Shown here in pieces: positions 15,386 through 23,618 of a DNA stretch of 46,751 bases (positions are counted from its first letter, which is position 1; each line of letters opens with the position of its first letter). The stretch comes from Actinoplanes siamensis (GTDB taxonomy: Bacteria > Actinomycetota > Actinomycetes > Mycobacteriales > Micromonosporaceae): contig NZ_BOMW01000072.1 of the NCBI RefSeq assembly GCF_016862395.1, positions 1 to 46,751 of the forward strand, written 5' to 3'. The position numbers were made by a program, and so were the translations under genes. A model generated the notes under the pieces. The model saw nothing but the letters and a program-made list of their open reading frames with translations. It was not told the DNA's origin and ran no database searches.

Positions 15386-16216
15386 ATGGAGTTCGGTGTC
15401 GGATATTTCCCTACCCACGACGCCGCCCGGCCCGGTGAGGTGGCCCGGCGGGTCGAGGAGCGCGGTCAGGACGCGCTCTTCTTCGCGGAGCACACGCACA
15501 TCCCGGCGAGCCGGGAGAGCCAGTGGGACGGCGGGCCGGGGTTACCCCGTAAGTACTGGCACACCTACGACCTGTTCGTGGCGCTGACCGATGCGGCCGC
15601 GGCCACCTCGCGCCTGCGGGTCGGCAGCGGGGTGTGCCTGGTGGTCGAGCGGGACCCGATCATCACGGCCAAGGAGGTGGCCTCGGTCGACCACCTCTCC
15701 GGCGGGCGGCTGGAGTTGGGGGTCGGCGCCGGGTGGAACCGGGAGGAGATGGCGAACCACGGGACCGACCCGCGGACCCGGATGCGGCTGTTCGGCGAGC
15801 GGATGCGGGCCATGCAGGCGATCTGGACCTCGGAGGAGGCCTCGTTCGCCGGCGAGTTCGTGAACTTCGAGCGGATCTGGTCGTGGCCGAAGCCGGCCCA
15901 GAAGCCGTGGCCGCCGGTGCTCGTGGGCGGGTACGGGCCGACCGTCTTCGATCGGGTGCTGGCGTGGGGGGACGGGTGGTTCCCCAACTACAACGACCAG
16001 GACCTGCTGGCGCGGATCGCCGAACTGCGGGACAAAGCCACCCGGCCGCTGCAGATCCAGGTGCTCGGGGTGCCTGCCGACCCGCAGGCGCTCGAACAGC
16101 TGGAGGCGGCGGGAGTGCATCGCGCCTCGACCTGGTTGCCGTCCGGGCCGTGGAGCGTGATCGAGCAGGAGCTGGAGGAGTGGGAGCGGGCGATCGGTGA
16201 GTTCGGGCGCCGATGA
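15386..16216 (+). CDS. LLM-class F420-dependent oxidoreductase
   Basis: A 276-residue product from ATG 15386, preferred over GTG 15380 because AGGGTG lies at a suitable distance. It is a luciferase-like (beta/alpha)8 barrel: FFAEHTHIPASRES at about 35, TSRLRVGSGVCLVVERDPI, the flavin-binding SVDHLSGGRLELGVGAGWNR, and a C-terminal RASTWLPSG. The pattern and length match the TIGR03619 group predicted to use F420. Its stop overlaps the next gene (ATGA at 16213), a second F420-type protein, so the two likely work on or protect against the same class of substrates. Confidence 0.85.
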   Translation: MEFGVGYFPTHDAARPGEVARRVEERGQDALFFAEHTHIPASRESQWDGGPGLPRKYWHTYDLFVALTDAAAATSRLRVGSGVCLVVERDPIITAKEVASVDHLSGGRLELGVGAGWNREEMANHGTDPRTRMRLFGERMRAMQAIWTSEEASFAGEFVNFERIWSWPKPAQKPWPPVLVGGYGPTVFDRVLAWGDGWFPNYNDQDLLARIAELRDKATRPLQIQVLGVPADPQALEQLEAAGVHRASTWLPSGPWSVIEQELEEWERAIGEFGRR

Positions 16217-16602
16217 CGCCGGCTCAGAGATTCGCGACGGTACGGGTGGCGCGCCTGGCCACGGTCTCCCCGTCCGGTGCGCCGCACCTGGTCCCGATCG
16301 TGTTCGCGCTGGTCGGGGACGAGATCCACACCGCGGTGGACAGCAAGCCGAAGCGGCACGGCAACCTGCGGCGACTGGCGAACATCGCGCATGAGCCGAG
16401 GGTGAGCGTGCTCGCGGACTTCTACGACGACGACTGGTCGCGGTTGTGGTGGGTACGGGCCGACGGGGTGGCCACGGTCGGTGACGTCGCGTCGGCGGCG
16501 TTGATCGACAGGTACCCGCAGTATGCGGCGCAGCCGCCGCCCGGACCGTTCCTGCGCATCCAGGTGACGTCCTGGCACGGCTGGTCCGCCACCGACTCCT
16601 GA
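16213..16602 (+). CDS. PPOX-class F420-dependent oxidoreductase (TIGR03668-like)
   Basis: A 129-residue split-barrel protein, translationally coupled to the LLM oxidoreductase by a 4-bp overlap. It has the family opening VARLATVSPSGAPHLVPIVF, the mid-segment AVDSKPKR and NIAHEPRVSVLADFYDDDW, and ends with a GWSATDS-type tail. Such proteins bind F420 or FMN and reduce small organic substrates. Confidence 0.85.
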   Translation: MTPAQRFATVRVARLATVSPSGAPHLVPIVFALVGDEIHTAVDSKPKRHGNLRRLANIAHEPRVSVLADFYDDDWSRLWWVRADGVATVGDVASAALIDRYPQYAAQPPPGPFLRIQVTSWHGWSATDS

Positions 16603-16603
16603 T

Positions 16604-16685
16604 CCCCGGCCGCCCGGCTGGCGGCGGGAGGCCGGTCGCCGGCCTTGGGGGACCTCTGGCGCCAGCCTCGAGCGGCCGGCCGGGG
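16604..16685. terminator. Nested inverted repeats between convergent genes
   Basis: Three stems are nested: outer CCCCGGCC/GGCCGGGG (8 bp), middle GGCTGGCG/CGCCAGCC (8 bp), and inner AGGCCGG/CCGGCCT with a 3-nt loop. The structure fills the gap between convergent genes ending at 16602 and 16695. It can act as a terminator in both directions. Confidence 0.65.
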
Positions 16686-16694
16686 GTGGCCGGG

Positions 16695-17282
16695 TCAGGG
16701 GGCGCGGTTGCGGATCAGCGGCAGGTAGACCTCGTCGACGATCTCGACCAGCGTCTCATCCGGCGCGGTCGGCGTGCCCCGGGTGACGAACTCGTTGCGG
16801 AGCAGGACCATCGCCACTGTCGCCACCCGCGGGTGCAGCGCCTCCGGCGGGGCCTCCCCGCGTGCCACCGCCCGGCCGATGATGATCAACCAGGGTGCGG
16901 CCACCGACTCGGCCGACTGGTCGGCGAGCTGGGTCAGCAGCTCCTGCGTTCCGCCGGCGGCGGCCAGCAGCTCGCGCAGGATGGCGCCGAGCGGCGAGCT
17001 CCAGTGCTGGTTGGCCCGGCGCAACATCTCCAGCGCGTCCGCGCGGAGGCTGCCGGTGTCCGGCGGCTGGACCGTGCGGGCGATCTGGCGGTACGCCGCG
17101 ATACCCAGCGCCAACCGGTCCGGCCAGCGGCGGTAGATGGCGTTCTTGTTCGTGCCGGCGCGCCGGGCCACCGCGTCCATGGTGAGGCCGGCGAACCCGG
17201 TCTCGGTGAGCTGGTCGGCCGCGGCGCGCAGGATCGCCTCCTCCAGCGCCGCCCCGCGCCGCCGTGTCTGCCCCTCCGCCAT
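16695..17282 (-). CDS. TetR family transcriptional regulator
   Basis: A 195-residue protein from ATG 17282. The N-terminal helix-turn-helix reads AILRAAADQLTETGFAGLTM, then AVARRAGTNKNAIYRRWPDR. The remainder is an all-helical ligand domain. It is divergent from the TIM-barrel gene at 17397. Two related GGTAC-N5-GTACC sites flank the shared intergenic region, one touching its own start codon, so it probably represses both itself and that gene. Confidence 0.92.
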   Translation of the reverse strand: MAEGQTRRRGAALEEAILRAAADQLTETGFAGLTMDAVARRAGTNKNAIYRRWPDRLALGIAAYRQIARTVQPPDTGSLRADALEMLRRANQHWSSPLGAILRELLAAAGGTQELLTQLADQSAESVAAPWLIIIGRAVARGEAPPEALHPRVATVAMVLLRNEFVTRGTPTAPDETLVEIVDEVYLPLIRNRAP

Positions 17283-17283
17283 G

Positions 17284-17300
17284 GGTACCGATCGTACCTT
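17284..17300. promoter_or_regulatory. TetR operator A (at the TetR start)
   Basis: GGTAC-CGATC-GTACC followed by TT, immediately upstream of the TetR start codon. Its GTACCTT half matches operator B; the other half has one mismatch outside GGTAC. Autoregulation is inferred. Confidence 0.6.
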
Positions 17301-17359
17301 CCCCGAAGTCGGCCCGGAGCCACAGCCGAGGACCGCTTGCCGATCGGGAACGACGGTGA

Positions 17360-17382
17360 TTAAGGTACTGCTTGTACCTTAA
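17360..17382. promoter_or_regulatory. TetR operator B (overlapping the RBS of the 17397 gene)
   Basis: TTAAGGTAC-TGCTT-GTACCTTAA, a perfect 9-bp inverted repeat with a 5-bp spacer. Its right edge runs into the AAGGAGG ribosome-binding site (17381-17387), 9 nt before ATG 17397. Spacer and core are the same as in operator A. Confidence 0.75.
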
Positions 17383-17396
17383 GGAGGTGGTGCCGG

Positions 17397-18383
17397 ATGC
17401 GCGCCAACGGAATCAGCTACGACACCGGCTGGGTGGTCGGCGACCAGGTCGGCCGGCCCGGCTTCGGACCGGAGACGTGTGCGCGGGACCTCCGCGTCAT
17501 CCGCGACGAGCTGCACTGCGACGCGGTCCGCGTGATGGGCGGCGACCCGGAGCGGATCGAGCTCGCCGCCACGGTCGCCGCCGACCTGGGCCTGGAGGTG
17601 TGGTTCTCGCCGTACCCTCTGGAGCTCACCGAGGAGGAGATGCTCACGCTCTTCGAGGACTGCGCCGAACGCGCCGAACGGCTCCGTGGCCGCGGCGCCG
17701 AGGTGGTTTTCGTGGCCGGCGCCGAGCTCAGCCTGATGAACCGCGGTTTCCTGCCCGGCGACGACGTGCACCAGCGGATCGCCGCCTTCCGGGAGAACCC
17801 GGCCGCGGTCGGCCCGCGGGTCAACGCGTTCCTCGCCCGGGCCGTCACCGCCGTCCGCGCGCGGTTCGGCGGCCGGGTCACCTACGCCGCGGTCCCGTTC
17901 GAGCAGGTCGACTGGACGCCCTTCGACATCCTCGCCCTCGATTTCTACCGCTCGGCCGCGATCGCCGACCAGTTCGCCGCCGCCCTGCGCCAGCTGGTCG
18001 CCCAGGGCAAACCCGTCGCGATCACCGAATTCGGCTGCGCCACCTTCCGCGGCGCCGCCGACCGCGGCGCGGAGGGCCTGGACATCGTGGAGTACGACGA
18101 GAACCGCGCCCCGGTACGCCTCACCGGCGAGTACGAACGCGACGAGCCGGGCCAGGCGGCGTACCTGCGGGAGAACCTGGCCGAGTTCGAGGCGGCCGGT
18201 GTGGACAGCGCGTTCGTCTTCACGTTCGCGCTGCACGACTACCCCGGCGACCTCGATCTGGCCAGCTACGGCATCGTGCGGGTCCTCGACGACCGCGACT
18301 GGACACCGAAGCTGGCGTTCCGCGCGGTCGCCGAGGCCTACTCAGGCCACGACCGAGCGGAGCGGGACGCCTGCCGTGCGTAG
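17397..18383 (+). CDS. TIM-barrel glycosidase-like protein under TetR control
   Basis: A 328-residue protein with a strong ribosome-binding site. The sequence reads as a (beta/alpha)8 barrel: an opening GISYDTGWVV, LHCDAVRVMGGDPERIELAA, EVWFSPYPLELT, EVVFVAGAELSLMNRGFLPG, DILALDFYR, and PVAITEFGCATFRGA, where the Glu of TEFGC sits where clan GH-A enzymes have their nucleophile. No second catalytic Glu (Asn-Glu pair) is obvious; AGAELS at about 111-116 is a candidate. Similar proteins are sometimes labelled abortive infection protein, with no support here. It is cytoplasmic, since no signal is seen. Its last 42 bp overlap the convergent carboxypeptidase gene. Confidence 0.7.
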   Translation: MRANGISYDTGWVVGDQVGRPGFGPETCARDLRVIRDELHCDAVRVMGGDPERIELAATVAADLGLEVWFSPYPLELTEEEMLTLFEDCAERAERLRGRGAEVVFVAGAELSLMNRGFLPGDDVHQRIAAFRENPAAVGPRVNAFLARAVTAVRARFGGRVTYAAVPFEQVDWTPFDILALDFYRSAAIADQFAAALRQLVAQGKPVAITEFGCATFRGAADRGAEGLDIVEYDENRAPVRLTGEYERDEPGQAAYLRENLAEFEAAGVDSAFVFTFALHDYPGDLDLASYGIVRVLDDRDWTPKLAFRAVAEAYSGHDRAERDACRA

Positions 18384-21116
18384 CCCGGCGATCAGATCGC
18401 GCAGGAACGGGTGCTCGTCGACGGCCAGGCCGTCCGGGTTCGGGATGGTCAGGTAGGCGGAGTCGCCCACGGTCGCGACGGTCGCGGCCCCGGTGTAACG
18501 GGCCACCACGGCCCGGGCGCGGCTCAGGTCGGCGGCAGCCACCTGGATGCGGGCCGGCCGCCACTCGCCACCGAGGGCGGCCGGCGCCGGCTGGGCCGCC
18601 GCGGCCGCCCGGGCCCGGTCCGTGCTCTCGGCGCGCGGCGCCGCCGGTGGGCCGCCCGGGTGGAGCAGTGCGTTGGCGAGCAGTTGCAGACCGCTCTCGT
18701 TGTACGCCCGGAACAGCGGGTTGAAGGCGAACAGCACCGCCCGCCCGGCCCCGGCCGGCTCGTCCACCAGCGCCGGCGTGCCCTTGAGGACGTCCTCGTG
18801 GACGGTGTACCCGTTGTGCCAGAAAGAGTCGCCGGCCGGGTAGGTGAGGACGTTCACGCCTGTGGTGCTCGGGGTCAGGATCGGGTCGCCGTTGTTGAAC
18901 TCGAAGTCCTCGGCCGGCCGCCCCGCCGCGACGGGGCTGCTGTGGTCCACGTCCACCCGCAGGTGCGAGCCGATCACCAGGTAGTCGTCCGGCCTGGTCT
19001 TCTCGGTGGTCGAGGTCAGGCCGGCGGCTCGGGCCAGGCGGGTGCCCTCGTTGCGCAGCCCCACGTAGGTGTGCCCGCGCGCGACCCAGTTCCGCAGGTT
19101 GGCCCGGCCGGCGGCGGTGAGCCCGCCGGTCGGGTCGCCGCCGTCCGGCACGAGCAGCACCGTGCGCCCGGTGAAGGCGGGCGTGTTGTCGTTGATGTCG
19201 GCGGTGGTCACCGGTGTGAGGTCGAGGCCCCAGCGCTGCCCGAGCACGTACCGGGCCTCGCCGTGGGAGCCTGCGGTGGTGGAGATCCCGGCGCCCTGGA
19301 ACAGCCCGACGTCGGGGCGCCGCATCGCCGTACCGCGGGCGGGTCTGCTCGACGGGGCGAGCGTGACGCCGAGCGATCGCGCAAGCCGGTCGACGGCCGG
19401 GGTGACGGCGGCGGCCGGGACCCGCACCAGGCCCGCGTCGCGGACCGCTGCGGCCCCCCGGCCGAGCAGCTGGAAGGTCAGCTGGGCGGCGGAGGCGGAG
19501 TCCGCGGTCCAGGTGTACGAGCCGGTGCGCGGGGCGATGCCGGCGCGGCCGCCCGCGATCCGGCGGACCGGGGTGGCCCGGGGCCGTACCTCGTCCCCGG
19601 TGTAGATCGTGTCGACGCCCATCAGTAGCGGATTGCTCCACGACGACACGTCGTAGAAGTAGGGGAACGGGACGTACGGATCCTCGCCCATGATCGCCTG
19701 GATCCAGTGCTTCTGCGGCTGGTCCATCGGGATCCAGTAGGCGCCGGACGGCACCGTGACGTTCCTGCCGGTGCGGCCGCCGAAGATCCGGGCGTGGCGG
19801 ACGGTGACCGGTTTCGTCACCTCGTACACCTCGACGTCCATCCGCCGCAGGCGCTCGACCAGCCGGCGCACGTCGGCGAGCTGGCGCCCGGGCAGCAGGA
19901 AGTAGGACCTGATCCGGAGATCCGGGACCGGGAACTGGACCTGGTTGGCCGGCTGGACGACCTCGTTGGGCTCCAGCCGGCCGGCCCGGCCCTCGGCGAG
20001 CGCGTCCGTCCAGATCTGGTAGTAGCCGGCCAGCACCTCGCGTTTGTTGGCGGCCGCCCAGCCCAGCGTCGCCCACTGGGTGGTGAACTGCTGCTGCACA
20101 CGGTCCTGGACGGCCGACGCGCTGCCCTTCTCGTAGGTCATGCCGGCGGCGCCGAACCCGGTGGCCGGGACCGTGTCGCCGTATCCCATGTAGAACATGT
20201 CGTACACGTCGTAGTTGAAGTAGCACTCGGCGGTGACCGTCTCGGTGCAGGCGCCGTGGTAGCCGAACGCGGCCTTGTTGGCCGCGCCGATCCGGTTGAT
20301 CCAGTCGACCGGCTCGCCGGCGATCTCGTGGTGGATCGGGTCGGCGTTGGGCGGGAAGAAGTACCGCTGCCCGCCCATCTCGTGGGCGTCGACGAAGACC
20401 TGCGGCGGGAGGCGCCGGAGCAGTTCGAGCTTGCTGTCGGTCTCCGGCTGGGTGCGCGCGAACCAGTCCCGGTTGAGGTCGAAGCCGAACTCGTTCTGCC
20501 GCCGGCCGGCCTCCCGGCCGTCCGGGTTCTGGGTCGGCAGGATCACCGTGATCAGGTTGTCGGTGCGTGCCCGCACCTCGCAGGAGAGGCCGGCGGCCAG
20601 CTCGTACAGCGTCTTGAGGGACGCGTCGGCGCCGCTGGTCTCGCCGCCGTGCACGTTCCCGACGATCCACACGATGGCCGGTTTCCCGGCGGCGGTGCGG
20701 CGCGCCTGGTTCGCCCGGGTCCGGCGGGGGTCCCGCAGGTCGCGGATCTCGCCGGCGATCTCCTCCAGCTCCTTGCGGCCGGCCTGCCGCTCGCTGGTCA
20801 CCACGGCGTAGCGCAACGGCCGGCCGAGCACGCTGGAGCCCATCGTGCCGGTGGTCACCCGGTCGGACGCGCGGTCCACCGCGTCCAGGTAGTCGCGGAT
20901 CTCGGTGTTGGTGACCACCCGCTGCTGGCCGGTGCCGAGCGGGAATCCCAGGAAGGTCTCCGGGCTCGGCACCGTGCTCAGGTGCACGGACGCGGCGGTG
21001 CCGCAGGCCGGCCGCTGGGGGGTGGCCCCGGCCGCGTCGCTGATCAGCGCCGGGGTCAGGGCCGCTGTCAGGATGACCGCCAGCACCTTGTGGGGTGGGG
21101 TTTCGGCAAACCGCAT
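18342..21116 (-). CDS. Secreted M14 zinc carboxypeptidase, large multidomain form
   Basis: A 924-residue protein from ATG 21116 with a signal peptide cleaved near residue 30. The M14 catalytic domain (about 65-345) shows zinc ligands H156 and E159 (NVHGGETSG), the substrate-binding region NPDGREAGRRQNEFGFDLNR, the third ligand H245 (VFVDAHEMGG) and the catalytic Glu E329 (MTYEKGS). The remaining 580 residues include a glutamine-amidotransferase-like or beta-rich region (about 600-800) with GGDPTGGLTAAGRANLRNWV. The domain set matches large actinobacterial M14 proteins acting on extracellular peptides. It overlaps the convergent barrel gene by 42 bp at its 3' end. Confidence 0.9.
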   Translation of the reverse strand: MRFAETPPHKVLAVILTAALTPALISDAAGATPQRPACGTAASVHLSTVPSPETFLGFPLGTGQQRVVTNTEIRDYLDAVDRASDRVTTGTMGSSVLGRPLRYAVVTSERQAGRKELEEIAGEIRDLRDPRRTRANQARRTAAGKPAIVWIVGNVHGGETSGADASLKTLYELAAGLSCEVRARTDNLITVILPTQNPDGREAGRRQNEFGFDLNRDWFARTQPETDSKLELLRRLPPQVFVDAHEMGGQRYFFPPNADPIHHEIAGEPVDWINRIGAANKAAFGYHGACTETVTAECYFNYDVYDMFYMGYGDTVPATGFGAAGMTYEKGSASAVQDRVQQQFTTQWATLGWAAANKREVLAGYYQIWTDALAEGRAGRLEPNEVVQPANQVQFPVPDLRIRSYFLLPGRQLADVRRLVERLRRMDVEVYEVTKPVTVRHARIFGGRTGRNVTVPSGAYWIPMDQPQKHWIQAIMGEDPYVPFPYFYDVSSWSNPLLMGVDTIYTGDEVRPRATPVRRIAGGRAGIAPRTGSYTWTADSASAAQLTFQLLGRGAAAVRDAGLVRVPAAAVTPAVDRLARSLGVTLAPSSRPARGTAMRRPDVGLFQGAGISTTAGSHGEARYVLGQRWGLDLTPVTTADINDNTPAFTGRTVLLVPDGGDPTGGLTAAGRANLRNWVARGHTYVGLRNEGTRLARAAGLTSTTEKTRPDDYLVIGSHLRVDVDHSSPVAAGRPAEDFEFNNGDPILTPSTTGVNVLTYPAGDSFWHNGYTVHEDVLKGTPALVDEPAGAGRAVLFAFNPLFRAYNESGLQLLANALLHPGGPPAAPRAESTDRARAAAAAQPAPAALGGEWRPARIQVAAADLSRARAVVARYTGAATVATVGDSAYLTIPNPDGLAVDEHPFLRDLIAGLRTAGVPLRSVVA

Positions 21117-21192
21117 CGTGTCCTCGTCCCTTCCCGGGATCGACTCGAAACGATCAGAAGCCTAGGGGGTCGCATTTGCGGCGGTCAATGCA

Positions 21193-22608
21193 TCAGGAGT
21201 CGAAGGAGAACCCCAGGAGATTGGCCGTCCGCAGGATCAGGCCGTCGCGGCCGCCGTTGCGGTCGGCTCGGGCGATCGCCCGGCGGATCACCTGAACCGC
21301 GGGGTAGGCGAGGGGTTCCGGTGGGAGGGGCAGTGGCCGCTTGGTCGCCATCCGCAGACGGGTACGCGGGGTGGCCGCTCCCGACAGCAGATCCAGCATC
21401 ACGGCGCCGGCGAACCGTGTCGCGGCCACGCCGAGACCGGTGAAACCGCTGCTGTAGGCCACCTTACCGCCCATCGCCAGGCCCTGGAACGCGGTCAGCT
21501 GAGTGGACATGTCGATCATGCCGCCCCAGGCGTGGGTGAACCGGATGTCGCCGAGCTGCGGGAACGTGCGCAGGAAGTGGTCGGCCAGCCGGGCGAAGGT
21601 CTCCGGGCGCTGGTCGAACTCCGGCCGGACGCCACCGCCGCGGTGGTAGACCGCGTCGTAACCGCCCCACAGGATCCGGTTGTCGGCGGTCTTGCGGTAG
21701 TAGTGGAACTGCCGGGAGCAGTCGCCGATCCCGAACCGCCCGTGCCAGCCGATCTCGTCCAGCTGCGCGCCGGTCAGCGGCTCGGTCATCAGGACGTAGT
21801 CGTAGATCGGCAGCGTCAGCATCCGGTTGCGGCGCAGCAGCGACGGGAAGCCGTTGGTGGCCAGCGCCACCTCGCGGGCCCGGATCAGGCCCATCCGGGT
21901 GGTGGCCCGCACGGTGTGCCCGTGCTCGGTGAGCCGGGTCACCGGGGTGTGCTCGTAGATCCGCACGCCCAGGTCCAGGCAGGCCCGGCGCAGGCCCCAG
22001 GCCAGTTTCGCGGGGTGCACCAGCGCGGAGCCGGTCGCGCGGAACGACCCGGCCCGCAAGAGCGGCGAGCGGATCAGCTCGGTCAGCTGCTCCCGGTCGT
22101 AGAAGCGGCCCGGCTCGGCGCGCAGCTCCGCGATCTGGTGGCGCTCGGTGGCGACATCGAGCGTGCCGGCCTCCTCCCACTGCGCGTCGATGCCGTGCCG
22201 GGTCAGCGAGTCCCGGAACCCGGCGAAGTTCTGCTCCCCGAGCGCGGTGAGAACGGCCAGGTCACCGGCGAAGTGGCGCTGCCCGTTCCGGGCGCCGTGG
22301 GTCAGGCTCTCCTCGACGAAGCCGCCGTTGCGGCCGCTCGCCGCCCAGCCGATCTCCTCGCCTTCGACGAGCACGACGTCGCGGCCCGGGTCGTTCTCCT
22401 TCGCCTGCAACGCGGTCCACAACCCACAGTAACCGCCCCCGACGATCAGCAGGTCGGTCTGGATGCTGCCGATCAGCGCCGGGCGAGGGACGGGCCGTCC
22501 GGAGTCCTCGAGCCAGAACGGGGTCTGGGCCGCGTCGGCGAGGGCCGCGCGGATGCGCTTCTCGTCGGTCCGGATGTCGAGGTCGTAGGCCGGTGTGTCC
22601 GCCCGCAT
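21193..22608 (-). CDS. FAD-dependent oxidoreductase (DAO family, amine-oxidising type)
   Basis: A 471-residue protein from ATG 22608. The FAD-binding motif LLIVGGGYCGLWTALQAKE is at about 53-71, followed by GEEIGWAASGRNGGFVEESL, typical of DadA/gamma-glutamylputrescine-oxidase-like enzymes. Late motifs FTHAWGGMIDMSTQ and VAYSSGFTGLGVAATRFAG form the C-terminal FAD contact. It should oxidise a secondary or primary amine such as an N-methyl amino acid or polyamine derivative. It is divergent from a TetR gene with a palindrome in the 79-bp gap, suggesting that TetR protein as its regulator. Confidence 0.88.
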   Translation of the reverse strand: MRADTPAYDLDIRTDEKRIRAALADAAQTPFWLEDSGRPVPRPALIGSIQTDLLIVGGGYCGLWTALQAKENDPGRDVVLVEGEEIGWAASGRNGGFVEESLTHGARNGQRHFAGDLAVLTALGEQNFAGFRDSLTRHGIDAQWEEAGTLDVATERHQIAELRAEPGRFYDREQLTELIRSPLLRAGSFRATGSALVHPAKLAWGLRRACLDLGVRIYEHTPVTRLTEHGHTVRATTRMGLIRAREVALATNGFPSLLRRNRMLTLPIYDYVLMTEPLTGAQLDEIGWHGRFGIGDCSRQFHYYRKTADNRILWGGYDAVYHRGGGVRPEFDQRPETFARLADHFLRTFPQLGDIRFTHAWGGMIDMSTQLTAFQGLAMGGKVAYSSGFTGLGVAATRFAGAVMLDLLSGAATPRTRLRMATKRPLPLPPEPLAYPAVQVIRRAIARADRNGGRDGLILRTANLLGFSFDS

Positions 22609-22658
22609 GCTGATCCTCCCTGGTCAGGGCCCCAGCAAACGTCATGCGCTACGCTTAG

Positions 22659-22672
22659 GTCAATGCGTTGAC
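22659..22672. promoter_or_regulatory. Palindrome GTCAATGCGTTGAC, probable TetR operator
   Basis: A 14-bp palindrome with one mismatched pair, in the 79-bp gap between the divergent oxidoreductase and TetR genes. It lies just upstream of the TetR ribosome-binding site (AAGGAG). Confidence 0.55.
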
Positions 22673-22687
22673 ATAAGGAGTTGCGCG

Positions 22688-23383
22688 ATGGCGACGACCC
22701 GGGCCGGGTCCGGCCGCGTCCGGCGGCGGCCGACACGCAGCGGCGTGATCCTCGAACCTGAGATGATCATCGATGCCGCGCTGCGGTTGATCGAGGCGCC
22801 CGGCGGCAACGCGCTCACTGTGCGTCGCCTCGGCGTCGAGCTCGGCGCCGACCCCTCGGCGATCTACCGTTACTTCCGCGACCTGGACGCGCTGCTGATC
22901 GCGATCGCCGACCGGCTGATCGGCGAGACGCTCGCCGGCTTCGTGCCCGGACCCGACTGGGCCGACTCGCTGCGCGACATGGCCCGGCGGGTGCACGACT
23001 CGATGCTGCGGCACCCGCGGCTCGCGCAGCTGCGCGCCATCCGGTTCACCGCCGGACCCAACGAGCTGCGGGTCGACGACATCGGCATCGGGCTGCTGCT
23101 CAGCGCCGGGTTCTCGGCGCCGGACGCGGTCCGGCACTTCGGCGACTTCATCGACGCGGTGCTCGCGCTGGCCGCGATGGACGCCGCCGAGCTGGCGCCG
23201 GGGCAGGAGGAGGCGGACAAACGCGCGCTGGCCAAGGTGTACGCCACGTTCCCGGACGAGGACTATCCGCACCTCGCCGCGGTCCGGCCGCATCTGCGGC
23301 AGATCACCGCGTCCCCGTTCCCCGGCGTCCTCGACAAACTGATCGCCGCGTTGTCGGAAGCCGTCCCCCGGTCTTCACATTGA
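22688..23383 (+). CDS. TetR family transcriptional regulator
   Basis: Start set at ATG 22688 because AAGGAG lies 7 nt upstream; the longer in-frame extension runs through the operator. The 231-residue protein has a helix-turn-helix at about 20-65 (AALRLIEAPGGNALTV, then LGADPSAIYRYFRD) and a TetR_C-like ligand domain. It is divergent from the DAO-type oxidase and probably controls it. The gene ends only 8 nt before a tRNA remnant, at the edge of the scar zone. Confidence 0.9.
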   Translation: MATTRAGSGRVRRRPTRSGVILEPEMIIDAALRLIEAPGGNALTVRRLGVELGADPSAIYRYFRDLDALLIAIADRLIGETLAGFVPGPDWADSLRDMARRVHDSMLRHPRLAQLRAIRFTAGPNELRVDDIGIGLLLSAGFSAPDAVRHFGDFIDAVLALAAMDAAELAPGQEEADKRALAKVYATFPDEDYPHLAAVRPHLRQITASPFPGVLDKLIAALSEAVPRSSH

Positions 23384-23391
23384 CCGGTGGC

Positions 23392-23428
23392 CAAGGGGTC
23401 GCGGGTTCAAATCCTGTCAGCCCGACCA
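23392..23428 (+). other. 3' end of a tRNA (attachment-site remnant)
   Basis: The sequence holds a T-arm (GCGGGTTCAAATCCTGT with wobble pairs), an acceptor 3' strand CAGCCCG, discriminator A and CCA. The 5' half of the tRNA is missing, because the preceding bases are the end of the TetR gene. AAGGGGTCGCGGG fits the region after the anticodon stem of an actinobacterial tRNA-Pro, but identity is a guess. A 3' tRNA fragment followed by the natural terminator is the classic product of integrase-mediated insertion into a tRNA gene (attR) or a deletion relic. No integrase is in the window. Confidence 0.7.
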
Positions 23429-23431
23429 GTG

Positions 23432-23468
23432 AAAAGCCCTGACCAGCATTGTTGCTGTCAGGGCTTTT
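23432..23468 (+). terminator. Terminator of the tRNA remnant
   Basis: AAAAGCCCTGAC and GTCAGGGCTTTT form a perfect 12-bp stem with a 13-nt loop and a T-rich end, starting 4 nt after CCA. This is a normal intrinsic terminator of a tRNA gene. Confidence 0.85.
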
Positions 23469-23618
23469 GCTTTTGCCCGTTCGGTTTTGAACCGTCCCCC
23501 GAAAACCCCTGCTTTACCGGACCAGGCGGGCAGGTTCGTCATCGGTGATCAGTGGGCAGCGTTCCCCGCCGCCGAAGCCTGTTGCTGACAGCCGCCGCGG
23601 GTGGAAAGCATCTGATCC

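Noticed and set aside
16604..16685. Small RNA or riboswitch in the gap between convergent genes
   Set aside because: The nested GC-rich stems are at the ends of two converging genes, where a bidirectional terminator is the simpler reading. No promoter is seen.
17397..18383. Abortive-infection (phage defence) role for the TIM-barrel protein
   Set aside because: Similar proteins carry that label in some annotations, but the sequence looks like a glycosidase-type barrel, and no defence genes surround it.
23392..23428. A complete functional tRNA gene
   Set aside because: The 5' acceptor strand, D-arm and anticodon arm are missing; the preceding bases encode the end of the TetR protein.
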